A DNA stretch of 37,591 bases, taken from positions 1-37,591 of the forward strand of contig JAJCXT010000004.1 in the NCBI GenBank assembly GCA_029263295.1, written 5' to 3'. The notes under the pieces were generated by a model. It saw nothing but the letters and a program-made list of their open reading frames with translations. It was not told the DNA's origin and ran no database searches. The stretch is from Acidobacteriota bacterium (lineage in GTDB: Bacteria > Acidobacteriota > UBA890 > WLXD01). Shown piece by piece: positions 1 to 7,642 of this stretch (the stretch's first letter is position 1; every line of letters begins with the position of its first letter). Made by a program: the position numbers and the translations under genes.

Positions 1-2519
1 CGATGCAAGCTCGAGTCGAGCTGCGACTCGGAGACACGCACCAGCTCCGACAGCGGCACCATCGCGCCGCCCGTCGAGACAAGCCGGATCTCCGACAGCG
101 CCTCGATGGAGGAGCGCTCGGGACGAGGTAGCTGTAGGCGAATGGCGACCGATTCCAGCTCCACTGGATCGTGCAGCACGCCCGCATCCTCGCCGGCCAC
201 CGCTAGCCGCAGGGTGCGGGCGATCGCCGCGGCCGATACACCGTGCAGTGCCGCCTTCTCATGATCGACCTGGAAGATCACCTTGCGCTGGGGCGCCTCG
301 ACCAACCAGTCGACATCCACGACGCCGGGGGTGTCCGCAAAGACCATCCGTACCTGCTCGGCGGTCGTCAGGCGACTCGCACGGTCGGGGCCGTAGACCT
401 CCGCCACCAAAGTCGAGAGCACAGGAGGCCCCGGCGGGATCTCTACGATACGGGCGTCGATACCGTACTTCGCAGCGATAGCTTCGACGACAGGCCGCAT
501 GCTCCGCGCGATGGCGTGACTCTGCTCGGAACGTTCGCTCTTCGGCAATAAGTTGACCTGAATGTCCGCGACGTTGGCGGTCGAACGCAGGTCGTAATGT
601 CGCATCAGGCCGTTGAAGTTGATCGGCGCGGAGGTCCCGATGTAGAGCTGCAAGTCGGTAACGTCGGGCATTCTGCCCAGGTCGCTGGCAAGTTCAGCGG
701 TGATGCGTGCTGACGTCTCGAGCGTGGTGCCCTCGGGCAGGTCGAGAATCACCTGCACCTCGCTCTTGTCGTCGAACGGCAACATCTTGACGTTGACCCA
801 CTGGAGCGGCACCAGCGCGACGGACAACATCAGCAGCACCGTGATGCTGACCAGGAACGCCCAGCGGTACAACGAGTTACCGAGGAGCGGCCCGACAAGC
901 TTGCGATAAGCGCGGTAGGTCAGGGTCGTTTCTACCTTGCCGCTGCTTTCGCTGTGGTCCTTTCCACCCCGCAGGAGCCGCACCGCGAACCACGGCGCGA
1001 CCGCCAAGGCCACGAGCAAAGAGAAGATCATCGCCAGCGATGCTCCCACTGGCATCGGGCGCATGTAGGGACCCATCAAGCCGCGCACAAAGGCCATAGG
1101 GAGCACCGCAGCGATAACCGTGAGTGTTGCCAGAATCGTCGGGTTACCCACCTCGTTGACCGCCTCGAGGGCAGCCCGCAATCGCGACCTCGTGCCCATC
1201 GCCTGATGTCGCACGATGTTCTCGACGACGATGATCGAATCGTCGACGACGATGCCGGTAACGAAGATCAGTGCGAACAAGGTCACGCGATTCAGCGTGT
1301 AGCCAAAGATGTAGTAGACGAAGAGCGTGAGCGCGAAGGACACCGGCACCGAAATGAAGACGACGAGCGCCCCGCGCCAGCCGAGCGACAAGCCGATGAC
1401 CACCGTGACCGAGAGGATCGCGACGATGAGATGCATCAGCAGTTCGTCGGCCTTCTGTTTGGCAGTTTCACCGTAGTCGCGGGTCACCGTGACATCCACG
1501 TCGCCGGGGATGACCGCGCCGCGCAGCTCATCGAGCCTGTCCATCACCCGCTGGACGACGGCGTACGCATCAGCGCCTTTGCGCTTGGCGATCGATACGG
1601 TCACGGCCGGCCGCATCTCGTCGGTTCCCGAAGCTGTCTCGATGCCCTTGGCCTGGGCAGCGGCGCCGGGCATGAAGAAGACATAGCTGGCCGGGTCAGC
1701 ACCACGGTCAGAGACGCCGGCAACGGCCTCCAGCCTCACCGGGCGACCCTGATGCACACCGACGATGAGAGAAGCGACGTCATTGACATCGGCAAGGAAC
1801 GCGCCCGTCTCCACCAGCACTTCCTGGTCCGCCGAGTCGAAAGTACCCGCCGATGCGGCGACGTTCTGCATCTGCAGCGCCCGGACGATGCCCGACGGGT
1901 CGATGTTGTGCGCAGCCAACCGCTGCGCATCGAGCTCAACCCGGATCTGACGCCGCTGGCCACCGATCACTTCGACCGTGGAGACCTCGTCCAGGGAGCT
2001 GATATCGCGACGCAACTCCATCGCGATGCGGCGGAGATCGTAGCTGTCCTGTCCGCGTGCCGACAGCGTCAGAGCCAGCACGGGCACGTCATCAATGGTT
2101 CGCGACTTCACCAGCCACGGAGTGGAGTCCCTTGGCGCGAGGTCGGCACCTGACATTAGCTTCTGGTGCACCTTGACCAGGCTGTCTTCCTCGTTGTCAC
2201 CAACGTAGAAGCGCACGGTCACCATCGCCGCACCCGGCATCGAACTCGAGTACACGTACTCGACGCCTGGGATCTCCCACATGCGCTTCTCGAGTCGGAT
2301 CGTTACCCGATTCTCTACCTCTTGCGGCGTGGCGCCCGGAAGTCCGACGAAGATGTCGACGACCGGCACCACGATCTGCGGCTCCTCCTCCCGCGGCGTG
2401 AGCGCGATGGCCGCAGCCCCCAGAACCAGCGCCATGATCACCAGCAACGGTGTGAGCTTCGAGTCGACGAAGAACTGGCCGATCCTGCCGGCCGGACCGA
2501 GTTTGAGAAGCTCCGTCAT
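1..2519 (-). CDS. RND efflux pump permease (AcrB/HAE type), truncated at its C-terminus by the window edge
   Basis: Inner-membrane proton-driven pump of a tripartite efflux system. The frame opens at ATG 2519 and stays open to base 1, giving 839 residues of an expected 1,020-1,050, so the last transmembrane helices are outside the window. The N-terminus has the first membrane helix followed by a porter domain that begins PREEEPQIVVPVVDIFVGLP. Helix 4 carries GIVVDDSIIVVEN, with the paired aspartates of the proton relay at about residues 426-427. This favours a working pump over a SecDF-like relative. ATG 2519 overlaps the adaptor's stop by 4 bp (ATGA), which indicates translational coupling. 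Substrate cannot be read from sequence: drug, lipid or metal are all possible. Family assignment is secure. Confidence 0.93.
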   Translation of the reverse strand, partial: MTELLKLGPAGRIGQFFVDSKLTPLLVIMALVLGAAAIALTPREEEPQIVVPVVDIFVGLPGATPQEVENRVTIRLEKRMWEIPGVEYVYSSSMPGAAMVTVRFYVGDNEEDSLVKVHQKLMSGADLAPRDSTPWLVKSRTIDDVPVLALTLSARGQDSYDLRRIAMELRRDISSLDEVSTVEVIGGQRRQIRVELDAQRLAAHNIDPSGIVRALQMQNVAASAGTFDSADQEVLVETGAFLADVNDVASLIVGVHQGRPVRLEAVAGVSDRGADPASYVFFMPGAAAQAKGIETASGTDEMRPAVTVSIAKRKGADAYAVVQRVMDRLDELRGAVIPGDVDVTVTRDYGETAKQKADELLMHLIVAILSVTVVIGLSLGWRGALVVFISVPVSFALTLFVYYIFGYTLNRVTLFALIFVTGIVVDDSIIVVENIVRHQAMGTRSRLRAALEAVNEVGNPTILATLTVIAAVLPMAFVRGLMGPYMRPMPVGASLAMIFSLLVALAVAPWFAVRLLRGGKDHSESSGKVETTLTYRAYRKLVGPLLGNSLYRWAFLVSITVLLMLSVALVPLQWVNVKMLPFDDKSEVQVILDLPEGTTLETSARITAELASDLGRMPDVTDLQLYIGTSAPINFNGLMRHYDLRSTANVADIQVNLLPKSERSEQSHAIARSMRPVVEAIAAKYGIDARIVEIPPGPPVLSTLVAEVYGPDRASRLTTAEQVRMVFADTPGVVDVDWLVEAPQRKVIFQVDHEKAALHGVSAAAIARTLRLAVAGEDAGVLHDPVELESVAIRLQLPRPERSSIEALSEIRLVSTGGAMVPLSELVRVSESQLDSSLH

Positions 2520-3631
2520 CGGGCCTGCTCCACGCGAGCGCCGTCGTGAACGTCAGCCGGGGGTGCGACCAGATAGCGCTCGCCCGGCTGCAGGCCCGAG
2601 AGCACCTCCACGTGATCCTCCATGCGAGCGCCGAGCTTGATCCAGCGCAGTCCCGCACGATCGCCTTCGCCCACTGCGAAGACGCCCACGAGCTGGCCAC
2701 GCTCAACCACGGCCGACACGGGGATCACCAGCGCGCCGCGCGTTCCTGTGCCGAATACGGCACGTACGAACATGCCTTCCCTGACAGCCCCGTCAGGATT
2801 ATCGAGCACCATCTCTACGGTAAAGGTGTGCGTGGACGCGTCGCCGGCCTGGACGATCCTCTCGATCGCGGCCGGCATGGTCCGCCCCATCACAGTCACC
2901 TCGGCAACCTGCCCGCGCGCGAGCCCTGCGACGACACTCTCGGCCACATCTACCTTCAGCTTCACGCGCGATAGATCCTCCACAATGACGAGCGGCTGGC
3001 CCGGGGCCGCCATGTCGCCTGCTTCCACGAGTTTGGTCGTCACCCACCCAGCGATCGGAGTACGAACGGTCGCATAGGAGACCGCCACCTCGGCGGCCCG
3101 AATATTCGCCTGCATGACCTCCAGACTAGCCGCTGCGACGCGGTATGCGGCAGTGGCGTCTTCGAGGTTCTTGTCCGTTACCGAGCGCTGCGCGTGCAGT
3201 TGCTTCATGCGCTCGTGGTGGGTCTCGGCGTTCTCCAACGTCGCTTCGGCCATGACCATGGCGGCGCGCGCCTGTGCCAGCGCTGCCTCGAGGTCGGCGC
3301 TCTCGAGGCGCGCGATTACCTGATCGGCGCTGACCCGAGCGCCTTCGCGCACCAGCAACTCACTCACGCGACCCATGATCTTGGTGCCGGGCGAGGACCG
3401 CCGCCAGGCTTCCGTTGCGCCACTTGCGGTCGTAACAACCGGAACTTCTGTCAGCTCCGCCACCGCCATCTCGGCGGTCACGACGACGGCCGCGGCCTCC
3501 GCGCCGGGTGCTTCCTGACTCGCCTGGCCACAGCCCGCGGTTACCACGGCCACCGCAGCTGCAACGATCGTAAGAGCCGGCAGGTTGATTCTCGTGTTCA
3601 TCATCGTTCTCATTCCTTGCGGTCGTCTCAT
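2516..3631 (-). CDS. RND efflux periplasmic adaptor (membrane fusion protein), lipoprotein
   Basis: Periplasmic adaptor of 371 residues linking the RND pump to the TolC-like channel. The N-terminus has a hydrophobic signal ending in the lipobox VTAGC at about residues 29-33, so it is probably lipidated and membrane-anchored. Next come the lipoyl half-motif (GRVSELLVREGARVSADQVI), an alpha-helical hairpin rich in Ala/Glu, the second lipoyl half (TVRTPIAGWVTTKLVEAGD) and a beta-barrel with a membrane-proximal domain at the C-terminus. This is the standard AcrA/MexA order. Its first codon overlaps the stop of the channel gene by 4 bp and its stop overlaps the pump start by 4 bp. Internal ATGs at residues 7, 10 and 11 are alternative starts; the first is kept because of the overlap. 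Confidence 0.93.
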   Translation of the reverse strand: MRRPQGMRTMMNTRINLPALTIVAAAVAVVTAGCGQASQEAPGAEAAAVVVTAEMAVAELTEVPVVTTASGATEAWRRSSPGTKIMGRVSELLVREGARVSADQVIARLESADLEAALAQARAAMVMAEATLENAETHHERMKQLHAQRSVTDKNLEDATAAYRVAAASLEVMQANIRAAEVAVSYATVRTPIAGWVTTKLVEAGDMAAPGQPLVIVEDLSRVKLKVDVAESVVAGLARGQVAEVTVMGRTMPAAIERIVQAGDASTHTFTVEMVLDNPDGAVREGMFVRAVFGTGTRGALVIPVSAVVERGQLVGVFAVGEGDRAGLRWIKLGARMEDHVEVLSGLQPGERYLVAPPADVHDGARVEQAR

Positions 3632-4950
3632 TGGCCGACGGCCAGATCGAGCGCGGCCCGACCCAGCATCAGGTCACGGCGAGCACCCACTGCGCGCGTC
3701 TGCGCTCGCGTAAGTGCGGTTTGGGCGTCGAGCAACTCAACGGAGGCAGACAACCCCTCGCGGTAGCGGTTCTCCACGATGCGCTGGTTCTCGCGCGCCA
3801 GTTGAATGGCGGTCTCTGCCTGGGTGACGCGCTCCGCTGCGGCGCGCACGTCGTAGAACGCCTGCGTCACCTCCAGCGCGACGGCCCGCCGGAGGCGCGC
3901 CGCGCGATACTCGATCTGTCGTTTCTGCGCCATGGCCTTGTCGACGGCGGCGCTGCGGCCTTTGCCTTCGAAGATCGTGAATTTGGCGCCCACCGTGACG
4001 CCCCAGTTGGCCGACTGCTGGCCGAACATCGAAGCGGAGTTCGATTCGGCGAAGCCCTGCAACCCTAGCTCGGGCTTGAATGCCGCCTCGTGGGCTTCGA
4101 TGTTCTTGGCGACGGCCTGTTCCCGGGCCGTCATCGCGCGCAAATCGGGGCGGGTGGCCAGGGCCTGACTGACGAGCGGCTCGAGGTGCGCTTCGGCCAT
4201 CCCCATCTCATCGAGATCGTCGGGCAACGTGATGACTGCCGACAGTTCGTTGCCAATCATGAAGTTCAGCGCCGATGTCGCTACCGCCAGACCACTGCGG
4301 GCCCGCACCACGGCCTCGCGAGCCTCGCTGGCTCGCACCTGGGCCCGGAGCACATCCGAATCGACCACGAGACCTCCATCGCGGAGGCGCTCGGCGAGTT
4401 CCACGTGCGCCGTCGCCGTGGTGAGGGCCTCCTCGGCCACCGCCAGATGGCGCGTGGCCAACACTGCGCCGGAGTACGCCTCAACCGTTTCGAAGACCAC
4501 CAGTTGTCGGGTCCGAGCCTGCTGCAGGCCGGCCGACTCGATCCCGAGTTCGGCCGCCTCCTCGCGGCGCGCAATGCGGCCCCCGGTCCACAGCGGCTGG
4601 ACGATGGAGATCTGCGGCGTGAAGTTGCTGATCGCGTCCGGGTTGTTGAGCGCGTCAATGCCGAAGTTGTCGACTGTGAAGTTCCCCTGGCGCAACAGGT
4701 TGCCGAACACGAAGACAGGGTTGTTCGTGCGCTGGAACAAATAGGCGAACTCGACGCGCGGCATTCTGCCCGCGCCCGCCCGACGCGCGTCTGCGGAGGC
4801 TTCATCGATGGCCGCCTCGGCGACTGCGAGCCTGCCGTCGGTCTGCAAGGCGGCGAATACTGCCTGCTCCAACGTGAGTACCGGCTGCGCCGGCGATGCA
4901 GCAACAGCGGCAACTGCCGCCATCAAAACTACGTACTTGTGTCTTTTCAT
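3628..4950 (-). CDS. TolC-family outer membrane efflux protein
   Basis: Outer-membrane channel component, 440 residues, first gene of the efflux operon. ATG 4950 is preferred over an upstream ATG at 5010. It is preceded by AAGGGA at a suitable distance and gives a clean signal peptide (KRHKYVVLMAAVAAVAAS) cut before the mature start PVLTLEQAVFAALQ, a typical TolC opening. Two similar halves follow, each with long Ala/Glu/Arg-rich helices. The second half includes the family-typical stretch RENQRIVENRYREGLSASVELLDAQTAL in pieces, with the YREG-x-S-x-x-E-LLDAQ pattern near the C-terminus. Its stop overlaps the adaptor start by 4 bp. The order channel-adaptor-pump is common for RND operons outside Enterobacteria. 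No local regulator is adjacent. Confidence 0.92.
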   Translation of the reverse strand: MKRHKYVVLMAAVAAVAASPAQPVLTLEQAVFAALQTDGRLAVAEAAIDEASADARRAGAGRMPRVEFAYLFQRTNNPVFVFGNLLRQGNFTVDNFGIDALNNPDAISNFTPQISIVQPLWTGGRIARREEAAELGIESAGLQQARTRQLVVFETVEAYSGAVLATRHLAVAEEALTTATAHVELAERLRDGGLVVDSDVLRAQVRASEAREAVVRARSGLAVATSALNFMIGNELSAVITLPDDLDEMGMAEAHLEPLVSQALATRPDLRAMTAREQAVAKNIEAHEAAFKPELGLQGFAESNSASMFGQQSANWGVTVGAKFTIFEGKGRSAAVDKAMAQKRQIEYRAARLRRAVALEVTQAFYDVRAAAERVTQAETAIQLARENQRIVENRYREGLSASVELLDAQTALTRAQTRAVGARRDLMLGRAALDLAVGQ

Positions 4951-5094
4951 GCGGGTCCCTTCGCAATCACTGCAAACGATTGGTTGTCCTACAGGAATAC
5001 AGATGCGCAACGCGGAAATCGGTCACACAGGCCCGTCGCGCCGACAGAGATCCATGCTCCCGGCCAGCAGACCATACTCCGATGTCCGATTTGC

Positions 5095-5140
5095 GATAAT
5101 CGCCCCCGTTACCTACTGTGCGGGGGTAGCCGTCTCCCCC
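5095..5140 (+). promoter_or_regulatory. Possible promoter -10 and leader hairpins upstream of the M1 peptidase
   Basis: GATAAT at 5095-5100, preceded by TTGC, resembles an extended -10 element on the plus strand. I see no convincing -35. Downstream, CCCCC (5103-5107), GGGGG (5122-5126) and CCCCC (5136-5140) can form two mutually exclusive helices in the short leader before the start codon. This is a by-eye reading in a GC-rich gap between divergent genes and is weak evidence. Confidence 0.3.
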
Positions 5141-5156
5141 AAGCGCTGGACTAGTG

Positions 5157-7154
5157 ATGAACGTACGTGCCGCTGCTGTACTGCTCCTCGTCTCCGTCGC
5201 CTCGCAGCCGGCCGAGACCGGACCCACGCCGCCAACACCAGCGCAGGAGAGCTACGGCTCGGAGCACCGCTCCATCCGGCGCGACGTGCCGCTCACCAAC
5301 ACCATCCGGCGCGCCTTCGATGCCCGAACTCGCAACCTCACCGGTAGCCCCGGCGCCGCCTACTGGCAGTTGCAGACCGACTACGACATCGACGTGGTTC
5401 TCGATGCGGATACGCAGACCCTCACGGGTACCGAGACCATCACGCTGCACAACAACAGCCAGGAAGACCTCTCCGACCTCGTGCTGCGACTGGACCACAA
5501 CATCTTTCGGGCGCGCGTGCCGCGCGGCTTCTCCGTCCCGGCCGAGACCACCGAGGGCATGGTGCTAACGCGGCTGGTGATCAACGGCACGGCCGTGGAC
5601 CTCGGCGTCGCAACGGCTGGGCGAGGTGAAGCGCGTCGCCTGGCAGCACGAGGCCTCGACCAGACGGTCGCCATGGTAACGCTGGTGGACCCCATTGCCG
5701 CCCGCTCGGTCGCGATCATCGAGATCGAGTGGCACACCAAACTGCCCGGTGGCCCCGACGGCCGCGGCCACCGGATGACGCAACGCTGGGGGGACACGCT
5801 CTTTCAGCCGACGCAGTGGTTCCCACGAGTCGCCAAGTATGACGACCTGCGTGGCTGGGACACCAGCGTCTACCTGGGACCCGCCGAGTTCTACAACAAC
5901 TTCGGACGCTTCGATGTCCGTATCGACGTACCCGGGGGTTGGCTCACCTCGGCCACGGGCATACTCCAGAACCCTGATGAGGTCCTCACAACCGCCGCGC
6001 GTGAGCGTCTGGCAACGGTGCTCGACTCCGATGACATCACGACGATCGTAGGACCTGGCGAGGTCGGCCCCGGACACGCAACCGTCGCCGGTGACCGGCT
6101 CGTGTGGCACTACGTCGCCGACATGGTGAACGACTTTGTCTGGGCAACCGCCGAGAACTACATCTGGACTGCGACTCGCGCGGATATTCCCGAGAAGGGC
6201 TACGTGCCGATCCATATGCTGTATCTGCCGCACCGTGCGTCGTTGTTCGAGAACGCCGGGCCACTCAGTCGCCACGCGCTGGAATTCTATTCGGAACTGT
6301 GGGCTCCCTACCCATTCCCGCAGCTGACGCTGCAGGACGGCCCGAGCGCCGGCATGGAGTACCCGATGGTCATCAACTCCAACCAGGGCGCCGCAGACCA
6401 CGAAGTCGGCCACCAGTGGTGGCCGATGATGGTCGGCACCAACGAGACCTGGTACGGATGGATGGACGAGGGCTTCAACACCTACATGAACATCCTGTCG
6501 CGGGCCCACTGGCGCGACACGGAGCCGGACCTGAACGGCCGAGGACAGAGCTACGGCCGAACGAGCGGCGACGAGTCTGAGCCCCCGGCAATGTGGGCCG
6601 CCAATTACGGTGGCGTCATGTACGGCTTCCAGACCTACGCCAAGACTCCGCTCATGCTGTCGATGCTGGGTGGGATCGTTGGTGACAAGGCCGTCCAGGC
6701 CGCCATCAGCGCCTACACCCATGCCTGGGCGTTCAAGCACCCGTCGCCCTGGGACTTCATCTTCTTCATGAACACCGAGCTTGGCGAAAACTTCGACTGG
6801 CTCTGGTACTACTGGCTCTGGACCACGGAGTCGGTGGATGGCTCGATCGCCGATGTCACCACGGCGGGATCGACGACCACTGTCACCGTGCGCCAGGACG
6901 GCCAGATGCCCTCCCCTGTGATGTTGAGCGTCGAATTCACCACCGAAGGTCCTGACCTCGTGGCCATGGACAACGCCGAGATGGTCGATGCGCATACGGC
7001 AATCGTCACCTGGCCGGTCGATGTCTGGTTCGCCGGAGGCCACACCTTCGAGGCCCAGCTCGACTTCGGCGGCCGCACCATCGAGCGCATCACCCTCGAC
7101 CCGGACGGCCGCTTCCCGGACGGCGATCCGAGCGACAACGTCTGGCCGCGGTAA
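5157..7154 (+). CDS. Secreted M1-family zinc metallopeptidase
   Basis: Predicted periplasmic or secreted gluzincin peptidase of 665 residues. ATG 5157 is chosen over the adjacent GTG 5154 because GGA at 5148-5150 is better spaced to it. The N-terminus (MNVRAAAVLLLVSVAS) is a signal sequence. The first part aligns with the M1 beta-sandwich domain, including LTGTETITLHNNS. The exopeptidase motif appears as GMEYP (residues 399-403), a variant of GAMEN. The zinc site is HEVGH at 415-419 followed after 18 residues by E438 in DEGF, exactly the M1 spacing. The third part is helical. Variant GMEYP-type members are usually annotated only as M1 metallopeptidases, so the exact substrate is unknown. It is transcribed away from the efflux operon and has no operon partner. 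Confidence 0.9.
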   Translation: MNVRAAAVLLLVSVASQPAETGPTPPTPAQESYGSEHRSIRRDVPLTNTIRRAFDARTRNLTGSPGAAYWQLQTDYDIDVVLDADTQTLTGTETITLHNNSQEDLSDLVLRLDHNIFRARVPRGFSVPAETTEGMVLTRLVINGTAVDLGVATAGRGEARRLAARGLDQTVAMVTLVDPIAARSVAIIEIEWHTKLPGGPDGRGHRMTQRWGDTLFQPTQWFPRVAKYDDLRGWDTSVYLGPAEFYNNFGRFDVRIDVPGGWLTSATGILQNPDEVLTTAARERLATVLDSDDITTIVGPGEVGPGHATVAGDRLVWHYVADMVNDFVWATAENYIWTATRADIPEKGYVPIHMLYLPHRASLFENAGPLSRHALEFYSELWAPYPFPQLTLQDGPSAGMEYPMVINSNQGAADHEVGHQWWPMMVGTNETWYGWMDEGFNTYMNILSRAHWRDTEPDLNGRGQSYGRTSGDESEPPAMWAANYGGVMYGFQTYAKTPLMLSMLGGIVGDKAVQAAISAYTHAWAFKHPSPWDFIFFMNTELGENFDWLWYYWLWTTESVDGSIADVTTAGSTTTVTVRQDGQMPSPVMLSVEFTTEGPDLVAMDNAEMVDAHTAIVTWPVDVWFAGGHTFEAQLDFGGRTIERITLDPDGRFPDGDPSDNVWPR

Positions 7155-7190
7155 GCCCCCGGCTACGGATTCCGCGAGCGGCTCTCGGTC

Positions 7191-7219
7191 GGGGGCCGGA
7201 CGAGTTGACGAGGGCCCCC
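7191..7219. terminator. GC-rich hairpin after the M1 peptidase gene
   Basis: GGGGGCC (7191-7197) and GGCCCCC (7213-7219) form a perfect 7-bp stem about 37 bases after the peptidase stop. There is no clear T-run after it, so it may be a weak or factor-assisted terminator separating the peptidase from PadR/ADOP pair 1. Confidence 0.35.
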
Positions 7220-7312
7220 TTGCACGTCCACTTGCGCCTCAGCGGCATTTTGCCTACAGTGTTGTCGCGTCTCAAATAGGTTGTTGACCTGTCTCCGGCT
7301 AATGAGGGCACG

Positions 7313-7642
7313 ATGGGATCGAAGAGTTTGGGCGAGTTCGAGCAGATAGTTCTGTTGGCGGTTTTGCGCCGCGGCGATAACGCCTACGGGGCCTCCGTGC
7401 GCAAGGAACTCCGGGCGCGCACCGACCGGACGATCGCCCGCGGTGCCCTGTACGTCACCCTCGAGCGCCTCGAACGGAAAGGACTGCTGACCTCGAAGAT
7501 GGGCGCCGCTACGCCCGAGCGCGGCGGTAAAGCCAAACGCTACTACGGCCTTTCGGCCGAGGGCCTTACGCTCCTGCGCCAGTCGGGACGTGACCTCATG
7601 AGCCTCTGGCAAGGCTACGAGTCCGTGTTGGACGAGGCATGA
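7313..7642 (+). CDS. PadR-family transcriptional regulator (pair 1)
   Basis: Winged-helix DNA-binding repressor of 109 residues. It begins GSKSLGEFEQIVLLAVLRRGDNAYG and continues with the recognition region (ARGALYVTLERLERKGLL) and the wing (GGKAKRYYGLSAEG), the normal PadR order. This matches the short PadR type that sits directly before ADOP permeases in Acidobacteria. GAGGG lies just before ATG 7313. Its stop overlaps the next gene's ATG by 4 bp (ATGA), so the two are co-translated. The likely role is control of the downstream permease gene, with the signal unknown. In the upstream gap I see only a weak dyad, AGGT-N5-ACCT in the AGGTTGTTGACCT stretch. Confidence 0.92.
   Translation: MGSKSLGEFEQIVLLAVLRRGDNAYGASVRKELRARTDRTIARGALYVTLERLERKGLLTSKMGAATPERGGKAKRYYGLSAEGLTLLRQSGRDLMSLWQGYESVLDEA

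Noticed and set aside
954-2153. 399-codon plus-strand open frame opposite the RND pump gene
   Set aside because: Its product is rich in His, Arg and Asp with no recognisable domain, as expected for the antisense of GC-rich coding DNA, while the other strand encodes a clear RND protein.
5565-7043. 492-codon minus-strand open frame opposite the M1 peptidase
   Set aside because: No family motif; it mirrors the peptidase gene, which has an intact zinc site and signal peptide.
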